Source: Bradyrhizobium sp.
Lineage (GTDB): Bacteria; Pseudomonadota; Alphaproteobacteria; Rhizobiales; Xanthobacteraceae
Direction of reading: 5' to 3'
Length of the DNA: 37,072 nt
Assembly: GCF_019242285.1 (NCBI RefSeq)
Contig: NZ_JAFAVV010000210.1
Location: 1 to 37,072, forward strand
Position numbers and translations under genes: made by a program. How positions within the stretch are numbered: position 1 is the first letter of the stretch; the number at the start of each line of letters is the position of its first letter. This document shows positions 1-8,166 of this stretch, piece after piece. The notes beneath the pieces were generated by a model, which did not search any database, was not told the DNA's origin, and was given only the letters and a program-made list of their open reading frames with translations.

Positions 1-1137
1 AAACCGCTGACGACCCTGACCTGGGGCAACGTCGTCACGATCGGTCCATCCCTGGCCAGGCGCCTTGAGATAGCGAACGGCGATCACGTCGAGGTCATGG
101 TCGGCAATCGTAACGTCGTTGGGCCGGCCTGGATCATGCCGGGACAGGCGGAGAATACCGTTGCACTCTACCTCGGATACGGCCGCACGCGCGCGGGACG
201 CGTCGGCGACGGCCTCGGATACGATGCTTATGACGTAAGGTCCGTCGATCAGCCGTGGCTCACCAAGGGCAGTTTGCGCAAGGTCGGGGGGCACGAGACG
301 CTGGCCGTCACTCAGCTTCACCATCGCATGGAAGGATTTGATTTCGTCCGCGAAGTCAGCGCAGAGCATCCCGCCCTGCCTGAGCAGGAGGTGCCAGCGA
401 GCCTCTATCCGCCATGGCCGTCATCGAAGAATGCCTGGGGCATGGTGATCGATCTCGATTCCTGCATCGGCTGCAATGCCTGCGTCGCGGCCTGCACCGC
501 CGAGAACAATGTGCCCGTGGTCGGCAAGGAGCAGGTCACGGTTGGACGCGAAATGCACTGGTTGCGGATTGCACGCTACTACGAAGGCGGGGTTGAGGAT
601 CCGCGCAGCTTCTTCCAGCCGGTGCCGTGCATGCATTGCGAGCAGGCGCCTTGCGAGATGGGCTGTCCGGTTCACGCCACGACCCACAATGCCGAAGGCG
701 TCAACCAGATGGTCTACAACCGCTGCATCGGAACGCGAACCTGCTCCAGCTTCTGCCCTTACAAGGTACGGCGCTTCAATTTCTACGACTACCGGACACC
801 GTCGGAGGCACCGGAGCACGCCGCACAGAATCCCGATGTCACGGTGCGATCCCGCGGCGTGATGGAGAAATGCACCTATTGTACGCAACGGATCGAGGCG
901 GCGCATGCCGCTGCCGACAAGGAGAGCCGGTCACTCCGCGACGGCGAGGTCGTAACGGCCTGTCAGGCCGCGTGCCCGACCAAGGCGATCGTGTTTGGCG
1001 ACATCAACGATCCCAATTCGGAGGTCTCGCGCCTGCGGCGTGACGGACGCCACTACACGCTCCTGGAAGAACTGGGCACCCGGCCTCGTACAACCTACCT
1101 CGCGCGCTGGCGGGACGAGGGTGGAGGGCAGGAATGA
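1..1137 (+). CDS. actB: Alternative complex III iron-sulfur subunit ActB, 3' part (5' end outside window)
   Basis: The frame is open from base 1, so the gene begins upstream. The first ~110 residues resemble the C-terminal domain of molybdopterin oxidoreductases (residues shaped like TWGNVVTIGPSLARRL and GDHVEV). The rest is a multi-cluster ferredoxin domain with cysteine groups CIGCNACVAAC (from about codon 155 of the window), CMHCEQAPCEMGCP, CIGTRTCSSFCP, CTYC and CQAACP. In alternative complex III, ActB combines a molybdopterin-like domain lacking the cofactor with an Fe-S domain, and passes electrons from quinol toward cytochrome c in the periplasm. The downstream actCDEF order supports this over a generic polysulfide or DMSO reductase subunit. 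The stop overlaps the actC start as ATGA. The N-terminal part, any Tat signal and actA would lie outside the window. Confidence 0.88.
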   Translation, partial: KPLTTLTWGNVVTIGPSLARRLEIANGDHVEVMVGNRNVVGPAWIMPGQAENTVALYLGYGRTRAGRVGDGLGYDAYDVRSVDQPWLTKGSLRKVGGHETLAVTQLHHRMEGFDFVREVSAEHPALPEQEVPASLYPPWPSSKNAWGMVIDLDSCIGCNACVAACTAENNVPVVGKEQVTVGREMHWLRIARYYEGGVEDPRSFFQPVPCMHCEQAPCEMGCPVHATTHNAEGVNQMVYNRCIGTRTCSSFCPYKVRRFNFYDYRTPSEAPEHAAQNPDVTVRSRGVMEKCTYCTQRIEAAHAAADKESRSLRDGEVVTACQAACPTKAIVFGDINDPNSEVSRLRRDGRHYTLLEELGTRPRTTYLARWRDEGGGQE

Positions 1138-2489
1138 CAGACCGCTCGGCTGACATTCTGCCGACCCGCCAAACGATCGGCGGGATCTCCGACCAGCTCA
1201 CCGGCATTCCCCTGCAATTTCCGGTCGAGCGGCGCTGGCTGATCGCAATGCTGTTCGCGTCGCTGCTTCTGTTGCTGCTGATGGTGTCGGTGGTCGTGCT
1301 GTTTACGCGGGGCGTCGGCATCTGGGGCATCAACATCCCCGTCAACTGGGCCTTTGCCATTCACAACTATGTCTGGTGGCTCGGCATCGGACATGCCGGC
1401 ACGCTGATATCGGCGCTGTTGCTGCTGACCCAGAGCGAATGGCGCAACTCGCTCAACCGGTTTGCCGAAACCATGACGCTGTTTGCGGTGGTATGCGCCG
1501 GCATCTATCCGGTGCTGCATCTTGGCCGGCCCTGGTATCTCTATTGGATGTTTCCCTATCCGGCGACCATGGATGTGTGGCCGCAATTCCGCAGCCCCCT
1601 GGAATGGGATATCTGGGCGGTCCTGACCTATCTCACGGTATCTCTGGCGTTCTGGTACACCGGCCTCATTCCGGATCTGGCCGCGGCGCGCGACCGTGCC
1701 ACCAAGCGCGGCTGGCAAATCTTCTTCGGCATCACCTCGCTCGGCTGGCGAGGTTCGGCTGCGCACTGGCTGCGCTGGTCGCAAGCTTATCGGCTGGTGG
1801 CGGGCCTGGCCGTTCCTCTGGTGGTCTCTGTGCACAGCGAGGTCTCGCTGCTCTTTGCCGCGGGGCAAATTCCCGGTTGGCACTCGACGATCTTCCCGCC
1901 CTATTTCGTGCTGGGAGCGGCCTTCTCCGGTTTCGCCGTCGTCTCGATCATCGCGATTTCGCTGCGGTCCTGGATCGGCCTCAACAATCTCGTCACCGAT
2001 GACCATCTCGATCTGCTCGGCATGGTGCTGCTCGCGACCGGGCTGATGACGGCCTATGGCTACGTCTTCGAGGTGTTCGATGCCCTCTATTCCGGCGATG
2101 CCCACGAGCTGCAGACCTTGTCCGACCGGCTGACGGGCGCCTATGCGTGGACCTATTGGGGCGCGATCGTGTTCAATTTCATCCCGCTGCAGGCCTTGTG
2201 GCGGCGCAGCGTGCGAAGGACCGGCTGGTCGCTGATGCTGATCTCGCTTTCGGTCGCGATCGGCATGTGGCTTGAGCGTTACATGATCCTGGTCACGAGC
2301 CTCTACCGCGACTTCCTGGTGTCGTCGTGGAGCCAGTTCACGCCGACCTTCTGGGACTGGTCGACCTATTTCGGCACCATTGGCCTTTTCCTGGTGCCGT
2401 TCCTCATCGCCATCCGCATCATTCCGCTGATCTCCATCTTCGAGACCGAGGAGCTCCTTCACGAAGAGAAGGAGGAGAAGCGTGGCTGA
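1134..2489 (+). CDS. actC: NrfD/PsrC-type quinone-binding membrane subunit ActC
   Basis: The protein has 451 residues and many hydrophobic helices, the first at about residues 36-60 (runs of Leu with LLLLLLMVSVVVLF). NrfD/PsrC family proteins bind quinol in the membrane and dock the Fe-S subunit. Recognisable pieces are the NWAFAIHNYVWWLGIGHAGT segment, the LHLGRPWYLYWMFPYP segment and a late segment with RYMILVTSLYRDFL. Length and position directly after ActB match ActC of alternative complex III. It starts at an ATG overlapping the actB stop and ends eight bases into actD, so it is translationally coupled on both sides. A long open frame on the opposite strand here is a composition shadow. 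Confidence 0.9.
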   Translation: MTDRSADILPTRQTIGGISDQLTGIPLQFPVERRWLIAMLFASLLLLLLMVSVVVLFTRGVGIWGINIPVNWAFAIHNYVWWLGIGHAGTLISALLLLTQSEWRNSLNRFAETMTLFAVVCAGIYPVLHLGRPWYLYWMFPYPATMDVWPQFRSPLEWDIWAVLTYLTVSLAFWYTGLIPDLAAARDRATKRGWQIFFGITSLGWRGSAAHWLRWSQAYRLVAGLAVPLVVSVHSEVSLLFAAGQIPGWHSTIFPPYFVLGAAFSGFAVVSIIAISLRSWIGLNNLVTDDHLDLLGMVLLATGLMTAYGYVFEVFDALYSGDAHELQTLSDRLTGAYAWTYWGAIVFNFIPLQALWRRSVRRTGWSLMLISLSVAIGMWLERYMILVTSLYRDFLVSSWSQFTPTFWDWSTYFGTIGLFLVPFLIAIRIIPLISIFETEELLHEEKEEKRG

Positions 2490-3012
2490 ACGCGCCTATG
2501 GATTGCTCGCGGAGTTCGAAAGCCCCGAGAAGCTGACTGCGGCGGCGCGGAAGGCGCGAGACGCCGGTTACCGTCGCCTCGACGCGTTTACGCCCTTCCC
2601 GGTCGAGGGACTTGATCGAATATTGAGGCTGCCGAGACCCAATATCTCCTGGATCGGATTGATCGGCGGGTTCGCCGGCGCCGGCTTCGCGTTGCTCATG
2701 CAGTGCTACGTGAATTACGACTTTCCGCTCAATGTCGGCGGCCGGCCGCTCTATGCGATCTCGGCCTTTGCCGTCGTGATGTTCGAGCTGACGATCCTGT
2801 TTTCCGCGCTCTCGATGATAACAGCGATGTTGTGGCAGAACGGGCTGCCGCGGCTGAACCATCCACTCTTTGGCGCAGAGCGCTTCCGTCTCGCGAGCAA
2901 GGACCGCTTCTTCCTATGTATCGAGGCCGATGACGGCGAGTTTGACCGGGAGCGGACGCCGGCTTTTCTCCGGGAGGCTGGCGCATCCTCCGTGGAGCTC
3001 GTGACGTCATGA
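2482..3012 (+). CDS. actD: ActD, DUF3341 membrane subunit of alternative complex III
   Basis: The protein has 176 residues. The opening YGLLAEFESPEKLTAAARKA followed by the GYRRLDAFTPFPVEGLD segment is typical of DUF3341 proteins. Two membrane helices follow, at about residues 53-75 and 95-118. In alternative complex III, ActD is a small two-helix subunit next to ActC. Translation starts at GTG, with GGAGGAG at 2471-2477 as ribosome binding site. The gene overlaps actC by 8 bp and its stop overlaps the actE start as ATGA. The compact overlaps support co-translation of the complex in fixed stoichiometry. Confidence 0.87.
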   Translation: MAERAYGLLAEFESPEKLTAAARKARDAGYRRLDAFTPFPVEGLDRILRLPRPNISWIGLIGGFAGAGFALLMQCYVNYDFPLNVGGRPLYAISAFAVVMFELTILFSALSMITAMLWQNGLPRLNHPLFGAERFRLASKDRFFLCIEADDGEFDRERTPAFLREAGASSVELVTS

Positions 3013-3542
3013 GATTGGCGGTCCCGATGCTCCTTTTGGCGGCGATCACGCTAGCCGCCTGCGACCAGAACATGGATGTTCAGCCGTATTATCGGGGCTA
3101 TTCGCGCGCGCCCCTGTTTCGATCGGGCACTTTGCGCGTACCGCCCTCGGGGAGCGTTGCCAGAGACGATGGTGATCGAAACGAGGCTGCCGCAAACCGG
3201 CCGGCCCTGACCGCCAAGCTCCTCGAGCGCGGTCAGGAGCGGTTCACCATCTTCTGCGCGCCCTGTCACGGCGCCGGTGGCGACGGGAACGGCATCATCG
3301 TCCAGCGCGGCATGCCGCGACCGACCAGCTATCATGACGACCGTCTACGGGCGGCGGATGATCAGCATCTCTTCGACGTCATCACCAATGGCTATGGTGC
3401 GATGTACTCCTATGCCCCTCGGGTTCCGCCAAGAGATCGCTGGGCTGTCGTCGCCTATATTCGCGCGCTTCAACTCAGCCGGCATGCCTCCGTGGAGGAC
3501 GTGCCGGCGGAGCAGCGCACGCAGCTATCGGAAACGCCATGA
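3009..3542 (+). CDS. actE: ActE, monoheme c-type cytochrome lipoprotein of alternative complex III
   Basis: The protein has 177 residues. The N-terminus is a lipoprotein signal: a short basic start, a hydrophobic stretch and a lipobox LAAC, which gives a lipid-anchored Cys around residue 18. A single heme-binding motif CAPCH lies at residues 83-87, followed by GAGGDGNG as in class I cytochromes c. A Met in the downstream QRGMPRPTS segment could be the sixth heme ligand. ActE carries electrons from the Fe-S chain to the terminal oxidase or to soluble cytochrome c on the periplasmic side. It overlaps both neighbours (actD and actF) by ATGA, so it belongs to the same operon. Confidence 0.9.
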   Translation: MRLAVPMLLLAAITLAACDQNMDVQPYYRGYSRAPLFRSGTLRVPPSGSVARDDGDRNEAAANRPALTAKLLERGQERFTIFCAPCHGAGGDGNGIIVQRGMPRPTSYHDDRLRAADDQHLFDVITNGYGAMYSYAPRVPPRDRWAVVAYIRALQLSRHASVEDVPAEQRTQLSETP

Positions 3543-4609
3543 GGAGCTACGCCAAGGTCATCATGATTGCGGCGGCTGCGGCAGCCTTGATCGCAGGACT
3601 GGCAATCGATCGCCGCTCGACCCTCGCCGCATATCTCGTGGCATGGGTCGCTATCGGCGCAATTCCGCTGGGAGCCCTGTGCACATTGATGACATCCTAC
3701 CTGGTGCGCCGGGCCTGGACAGAAGGGCTACATTCGATCCTGGTGGCGGCGACATCGGTGCTCCCGGTCGTTGGATTATTGTCGCTGCCCATCCTGATCG
3801 GCATCAAGGAACTCTATCCAGCGGCATCGGACGGCCATTCATTGCCCGCCTTCAAGGCTCTCTATCTCGCACCATGGTTTTTCGTGCTGCGTATGGTCGT
3901 CTATTTCGTGATGTTCTGGCTGCTCGCGCTGTGGCAGCGCGCGACGTGGAGCGCGTCCGACCGCATGATGCGATCCGCATCCGTCGGGTTGATCGTCTAT
4001 GCGTTGCTCGTATCGTTCGCCGGCATCGATTGGATCGAGTCGCTCGAGCCGGAATTCCACTCCTCGATCTATGGCTTGCTCTATCTCTGCTTTGTCCTGC
4101 TGGACGGCATCGCCTTCGGGATCGGAATAGGCCTGTTCTCCAGACGCTGGATTGGGGGCACCAGGGGCTATAGTGCGCTGCTTCTCTCGACCATCCTGCT
4201 GTGGGGCTATCTGCATGCCATGCAGTACATCGTGATCTGGGCCGGCAACATCCCGGACGAGGCGGTCTGGTATCTGAAGCGATCATCGGATGGCTGGCAG
4301 TTCGTCCTGGCCTTCGTCGCACTGGGACAGTTCGTGTTTCCGTTCTTCGCCTTGCTCAGCGCGCGGGTCAGGAGCGACCGAAGCTGGTTGCTGGCGCTCT
4401 GCGGGTTGACCCTGGTGATGCGATGTTGGGAGGCGAGCATCCTGATCCTGCCCGCAGTCCCTCATATCGCGCCCGTGTTTGTGAGCCTCATGCTGGTGGC
4501 GGCGCTGGTTCTTGTCGCCGCCATTCTATGGTGGGCGTTCGAGGTCGCGTTGACGCGCGATGGGCGTTTGCTCCGCCCCGCCGGGCGAGGTACTCGCGCC
4601 GCAGAATGA
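3539..4609 (+). CDS. actF: ActF, membrane quinol-binding subunit of alternative complex III
   Basis: The 356-residue protein is almost entirely hydrophobic, with about ten predicted helices. It is distantly like ActC and corresponds to quinol:cytochrome c oxidoreductase quinone-binding subunit 2. Recognisable pieces include the segment around LYLAPWFFVLRMVVYFVMFW, the FAGIDWIESLEPEFHSS motif, and HAMQYIVIWAGNIPDE followed by a Trp/Tyr-rich stretch, all characteristic of this subunit. It begins at the ATG overlapping the actE stop. Its 3' end runs into the convergent SCO-like gene, the two coding regions overlapping by about 122 bp (4488-4609). No actG or actH follows, so the operon ends here. 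Confidence 0.88.
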   Translation: MRSYAKVIMIAAAAAALIAGLAIDRRSTLAAYLVAWVAIGAIPLGALCTLMTSYLVRRAWTEGLHSILVAATSVLPVVGLLSLPILIGIKELYPAASDGHSLPAFKALYLAPWFFVLRMVVYFVMFWLLALWQRATWSASDRMMRSASVGLIVYALLVSFAGIDWIESLEPEFHSSIYGLLYLCFVLLDGIAFGIGIGLFSRRWIGGTRGYSALLLSTILLWGYLHAMQYIVIWAGNIPDEAVWYLKRSSDGWQFVLAFVALGQFVFPFFALLSARVRSDRSWLLALCGLTLVMRCWEASILILPAVPHIAPVFVSLMLVAALVLVAAILWWAFEVALTRDGRLLRPAGRGTRAAE

Positions 4610-5372
4610 GCCCGATGACGAGGGCCAGGATGGCGATGGTTGCGCCGCTGGCGAGGGCCAGGAGCCGACCGATCGCGACTGAATAGGTGCCGCTTGCCGG
4701 ATCATAGCCGTAGCAAAGCAGGCGAATGTGATCGGTCCACGTTCCGACCGCTCCCTTGCCGGCGTCGACGAGTGCAAGGCGAACGGTAACAGGATCGATC
4801 GAAAGCCCAGGGAGTGTTCGCGCTAGGCGGCCATCGGGAGTGATCACGAAGGCCGCCGCCGGGTGCGCAAACTGATCATGGTCGCGGTCATAGACCGACG
4901 AGAACCCCAATGCCTTGGTCATGGCAACGATTCCGACTGCATCACTTCTCAGGAAGTAGGATGCGGCAGGGCTCTTGCCGTCGTCGAGGCCGACCTGCGC
5001 CTGCTTCATCCGGGCTGCATCCGAGGCCGTGTCCTTGGGATCGAGGCCCACGACGATCAAATGGAAATCGGTACCTGGCCGCAAGCCACTATGGGCGAGG
5101 GCATCGGAGACGATCGAGATGACCGGCCCACACAGTGTTCGGCAGGTATAATCGGCCAGCACCAAGATTGCGGGTTTGCCATCCAGCCAAAAGCGCAATG
5201 GCTTCACGCCGCCGTCGTCGCTCTGCAGCGGCAGGTTCAGAGGCAGCGCCGCATTGGGCGGCGGCGCCACGCCGACGCTCCCCAGATCGCCCTGGGTAAC
5301 GGCCGCACGCAACGGGTCCGTGGCGCCGAGAAGCGCGAGAACGGCCATTGCGAAGAACTGCCTCAGGCGCAA
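4488..5372 (-). CDS. SCO1/SenC-like thioredoxin-fold protein with C-terminal membrane anchor
   Basis: The protein has 294 residues: a signal peptide (about residues 1-24), a thioredoxin-like domain and a hydrophobic C-terminal helix near residues 236-258, followed by a basic, proline-rich tail. The copper-site pattern of SCO proteins is present: CRTLC (Cys77 and Cys81) and His170 in FAHPAAAFVI. SCO proteins deliver copper to the CuA centre of cytochrome oxidases or keep its cysteines reduced. The gene sits next to alternative complex III, which usually feeds a cytochrome oxidase, and this fits. The gene is convergent with actF and overlaps its 3' end. It follows the DUF4142 gene by only 7 bp on the same strand, so the two are probably co-transcribed. 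Confidence 0.85.
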   Translation of the reverse strand: MRLRQFFAMAVLALLGATDPLRAAVTQGDLGSVGVAPPPNAALPLNLPLQSDDGGVKPLRFWLDGKPAILVLADYTCRTLCGPVISIVSDALAHSGLRPGTDFHLIVVGLDPKDTASDAARMKQAQVGLDDGKSPAASYFLRSDAVGIVAMTKALGFSSVYDRDHDQFAHPAAAFVITPDGRLARTLPGLSIDPVTVRLALVDAGKGAVGTWTDHIRLLCYGYDPASGTYSVAIGRLLALASGATIAILALVIGLILRREYLARRGGANAHRASTRPRTPTIEWRRQEPAPPPA

Positions 5373-5379
5373 GGAGCGC

Positions 5380-5922
5380 CTAGTCCTTCTTGCGGTTGTC
5401 GTTCATCTGTTCGGCCATCTGCAGATGGTGCTGCAGCGCCGGCAACGTCTTGCCTGCCCAGTCCTTCAGCTTGGCGTTATCGCCGCCCTTGGCGTAGCGC
5501 TCGAACAGTGAAACGGCGTCCTTGTGCGCACTCACCTGCATGGGATCGTAATCGCCAGCGAAGTCTTTCGGCTCCGCGCTACGCAACTTGTCGAGCTTCT
5601 TCTGCGAGCTGTCGTCCAACGATGTTGGAATTGCCGATGTCATCTCGGCGGGCACCATTCCCTTCAGCTCCGAGCTCGTCTTGGTATGGTCGGTGATCAT
5701 TTGCTCGGCGAATTTTTTCTCGTCGGGATTGCCCTTCTGCTGCGCGATCTTTGCGGCTTCGATTTCGAGCATGTCGCTCGTGGCCGCTTCCTTGATGAAA
5801 TCCTCGGTCTTGGGCGTGATCCCGAGCGCAGAATTGACGCCGGTCTTCTCGCCGACGGACTGCGCCAATGCAGTCGACGTGAGGAAGCCAGCCAGGGCGA
5901 GCGCGAAAATCGTCGTCTTCAT
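5380..5922 (-). CDS. DUF4142 family periplasmic protein
   Basis: The protein has 180 residues from the chosen ATG at 5922. A clear signal peptide (MKTTIFALALAGFLTSTALA) comes first, then a helical domain with KTEDFIKEAATSDMLEIEAA, the QMITDHTKTSSEL segment and HHLQMAEQM near the end, the signature of DUF4142 (COG3652). The molecular function is not established; these ferritin-like helical proteins are often stress-induced in rhizobia. The start is chosen because the signal peptide begins there and GGAG lies about 8 bases upstream; an open frame continues further upstream without a coding look. An EcfG-like promoter (GGAAC-N16-GGTT) ends about 27 bp before this start. The SCO-like gene follows after 7 bp. 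Confidence 0.87.
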   Translation of the reverse strand: MKTTIFALALAGFLTSTALAQSVGEKTGVNSALGITPKTEDFIKEAATSDMLEIEAAKIAQQKGNPDEKKFAEQMITDHTKTSSELKGMVPAEMTSAIPTSLDDSSQKKLDKLRSAEPKDFAGDYDPMQVSAHKDAVSLFERYAKGGDNAKLKDWAGKTLPALQHHLQMAEQMNDNRKKD

Positions 5923-5948
5923 TGGGGTCTCCATCGGGTTTGAAGCTG

Positions 5949-5973
5949 AACCCTGGACTTTACCGAAGGTTCC
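5949..5973 (-). promoter_or_regulatory. EcfG-like (general stress sigma) promoter for the DUF4142 gene
   Basis: On the minus strand GGAAC (5973-5969), 16 bases and GGTT (5952-5949) match the alphaproteobacterial EcfG pattern GGAAC-N16/17-CGTT with one mismatch. It lies 27 bp before the DUF4142 start codon, a sensible 5' leader length. Prediction from pattern and position only. Confidence 0.5.
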
Positions 5974-6134
5974 TATGCAAAGACCTATGTCTGCGCGTCT
6001 CGACGCCTCGCCGACAGAACGCGCGGCTTTTCGACCTGTTGTTGGTCGCACGAGCGTGACAAGAGCTGCCACGGACTGGAATCGCCAGAACCGGCAGGCC
6101 TGAGGTCAGCGCTGCCTGACCCGATCCGGTCATT

Positions 6135-6159
6135 GGAACGACCGCTCCGAGCCGCTGTT
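6135..6159 (+). promoter_or_regulatory. EcfG-like promoter for the ThDP enzyme gene
   Basis: GGAAC (6135-6139), 16 bases and TGTT (6156-6159) match the EcfG pattern with one mismatch in the -10 element. The start codon of the thiamine-diphosphate enzyme is 33 bp downstream. With the divergent element at 5949-5973 it would place both genes in the general stress response. Prediction only. Confidence 0.45.
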
Positions 6160-6192
6160 GGGATTGTGTCATCTCGATAGCGAGCAGTTCCC

Positions 6193-7980
6193 ATGTCTCA
6201 GACAGTCGGTGATTTCCTCGTTCAGCGCCTGCAACAATGGGGCGTGCGCCACGTCTTTGGTTATCCCGGTGACGGCATCAATGGTGTGTTTGGCGCGCTC
6301 AATCGCGCCGACGGGAAGGTCGGGTTCATACAGGCGCGGCACGAGGAGATGGCAGCCTTCATGGCCTCCGCCTATGCCAAATTCTCAGGGCGCCTCGGTG
6401 TCTGCATCGCGACGTCCGGCCCCGGCGCTTCGCACCTGATCACCGGACTCTATGACGCATTGATGGATCACCAGCCGGTGCTGGCGATCGTTGGCCAGCA
6501 GGCACGCAACGCGCTGGGCGGCCAGTATCAGCAGGAGCTCGACCTGGTATCGATGTTCAAGGATGTCGCCGGCGCCTACGTGGCGCAGGCGTCGTCACCG
6601 GCGCAGGTTCGTCATCTTGTCGACCGTGCCGCGCGGATCGCGCTGTCGCGGCGAACCGTGACGGCGATCGTGCTGCCCAATGATCTGCAGGACGAAGCCT
6701 ACGCAGACCCGCCGCACGCGCACGGTACGTTGCGGTCCGGCGTTGGCTATTCGGCGCCGAAGATCGTGCCTCACGATGCCGAGCTTGATCGAGCCGCCGA
6801 GATCCTGAACTCCGGCAATAAGGTCGCCATGCTCATCGGCGCCGGCGCCCTCGGCGCGGCCGACGAGGTGATCGCGGTTGCCGACCGGATGTCGGCGGGC
6901 TGCGCCAAGGCGTTGCTCGGCAAATCCGCGCTGCCCGATGATCTCCCTTGGGTGACCGGCTCGATCGGGCTGTTGGGCACCGAGCCCAGTTACAAGATGA
7001 TGAATGAGTGCGACACCCTCCTGATGGTGGGGTCGGCCTTTCCTTATGCCGAGTTCCTGCCAAAGGAAGGCAAAGCCCGCGGAGTTCAGGTCGATATCGA
7101 TGCCAGCATGCTGTCGATCCGCTTTCCGATGGAAGCCCCACTTGTCGGCGATGCCGCGGAGACGCTTCGCGCGCTGTTGCCGCGGCTTCGGCAGAAGCCG
7201 TCGGGGGAATGGCGGCAGACGATCGAGGATAACGTTCGCCAGTGGTGGCAGACACTCGCTGAACGAGCGAAGCAGCCGGCCGAGCCGGTCAACCCCCAGC
7301 GCGTGACCTGGGAATTGTCGCCGCTGCTGCCGGATCGCGTCGTGATCACCAGCGATTCCGGCTCCTGCGCCAATTGGTACGCGCGCGACCTCAAGATACG
7401 CCGTGGCATGAAGGCCTCGCTTTCCGGAGGGCTCGCCTCGATGGGCGCCGCTGTACCCTATGCGATCGCCGCCAAATATGCGCTGCCAGATCGCCCCGTC
7501 ATCGCGCTGGTCGGCGACGGCGCCATGCAGATGAACAACATGGCCGAGCTGATCACGGTCGCCAAATATTGGCGCGACTGGCCCGATCATCGCTGGATCG
7601 TCTGTGTCTTCAACAACGAGGACTTGAACCAGGTGACCTGGGAGCAGCGGATCATCAACGGTGATCCCAAGTTCCAGGCCTCGCAGCAAATTCCGAACGT
7701 TTCATATTCTCGATTTGCCGAGATGATCGGGCTGCGCGGTATCTATGTCGACGATCCCGAACGGCTCCAGTCTGCTTGGCAGCAGGCCTTGGCGAGCGAC
7801 GTACCGGTGGTGCTCGAGGTGAAGACGGACCCCGAGGTGCCGCCACTGCCGCCGCACATCACGCTGGAGCAGGCGAAGAATTTCTCGATCGCGCTCGCCA
7901 AAGGCGATCCGGACGGGGCCGGCGCGATCGCCGGCGCGGCGAGGCAGGTGTTGGACAGGATCCTGCCCGGCAGAGAGTGA
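6193..7980 (+). CDS. Thiamine-diphosphate-requiring enzyme, pyruvate oxidase/acetolactate synthase superfamily
   Basis: The 595-residue protein has the three-domain layout of the ThDP superfamily. The N-terminal PYR domain has FGYPGDGINGVFGAL and the catalytic Glu in RHEEMAAFMASAYAKF (residue 51 or 52). A central domain follows. The C-terminal ThDP/Mg-binding domain has GDG at residues 441-443 and, about 30 residues later, FNNEDLNQVTWEQ. The pattern is closest to PoxB-type pyruvate oxidase/dehydrogenase and to stress-linked 'thiamine pyrophosphate-requiring protein' genes rather than biosynthetic IlvB, since no small regulatory subunit follows. The substrate, probably pyruvate, is not proven. 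The gene stands alone, divergent from the DUF4142 gene, and has an EcfG-like promoter. Confidence 0.82.
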   Translation: MSQTVGDFLVQRLQQWGVRHVFGYPGDGINGVFGALNRADGKVGFIQARHEEMAAFMASAYAKFSGRLGVCIATSGPGASHLITGLYDALMDHQPVLAIVGQQARNALGGQYQQELDLVSMFKDVAGAYVAQASSPAQVRHLVDRAARIALSRRTVTAIVLPNDLQDEAYADPPHAHGTLRSGVGYSAPKIVPHDAELDRAAEILNSGNKVAMLIGAGALGAADEVIAVADRMSAGCAKALLGKSALPDDLPWVTGSIGLLGTEPSYKMMNECDTLLMVGSAFPYAEFLPKEGKARGVQVDIDASMLSIRFPMEAPLVGDAAETLRALLPRLRQKPSGEWRQTIEDNVRQWWQTLAERAKQPAEPVNPQRVTWELSPLLPDRVVITSDSGSCANWYARDLKIRRGMKASLSGGLASMGAAVPYAIAAKYALPDRPVIALVGDGAMQMNNMAELITVAKYWRDWPDHRWIVCVFNNEDLNQVTWEQRIINGDPKFQASQQIPNVSYSRFAEMIGLRGIYVDDPERLQSAWQQALASDVPVVLEVKTDPEVPPLPPHITLEQAKNFSIALAKGDPDGAGAIAGAARQVLDRILPGRE

Positions 7981-8062
7981 AAGAAGGCCGACGATAGCGA
8001 AGCTCATGCCCCAGGGAGAAAATGGGCTTTGATCCGCGGCATGATCGCTGCGGCGCAAGAGA

Positions 8063-8080
8063 GAAGGTTTCGACACCTTC
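8063..8080. terminator. Small hairpin between convergent genes
   Basis: GAAGGT (8063-8068) and ACCTTC (8075-8080) can pair across a 6-base loop, between the ends of the convergent ThDP enzyme and amidase genes. There is no U-tract, so a terminator role is only suggested by position. Confidence 0.25.
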
Positions 8081-8166
8081 GAGTCTCTCCTTCCAAAACG
8101 CCCGGCGCGCCGTGCTGCCGCACGCTGCGCTCCGTCCTTGTTCACCGCTTAACCGGCCCGGTCTCG

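Noticed and set aside
1095..2462. 455-codon open frame on the minus strand opposite actC
   Set aside because: Its product is rich in Arg, Gln, His and Asp without any domain. It mirrors a well-supported membrane protein and results from the high third-position GC.
6595..7689. 364-codon open frame opposite the ThDP enzyme
   Set aside because: Antisense shadow of a gene with intact catalytic motifs; the product has no recognisable family.
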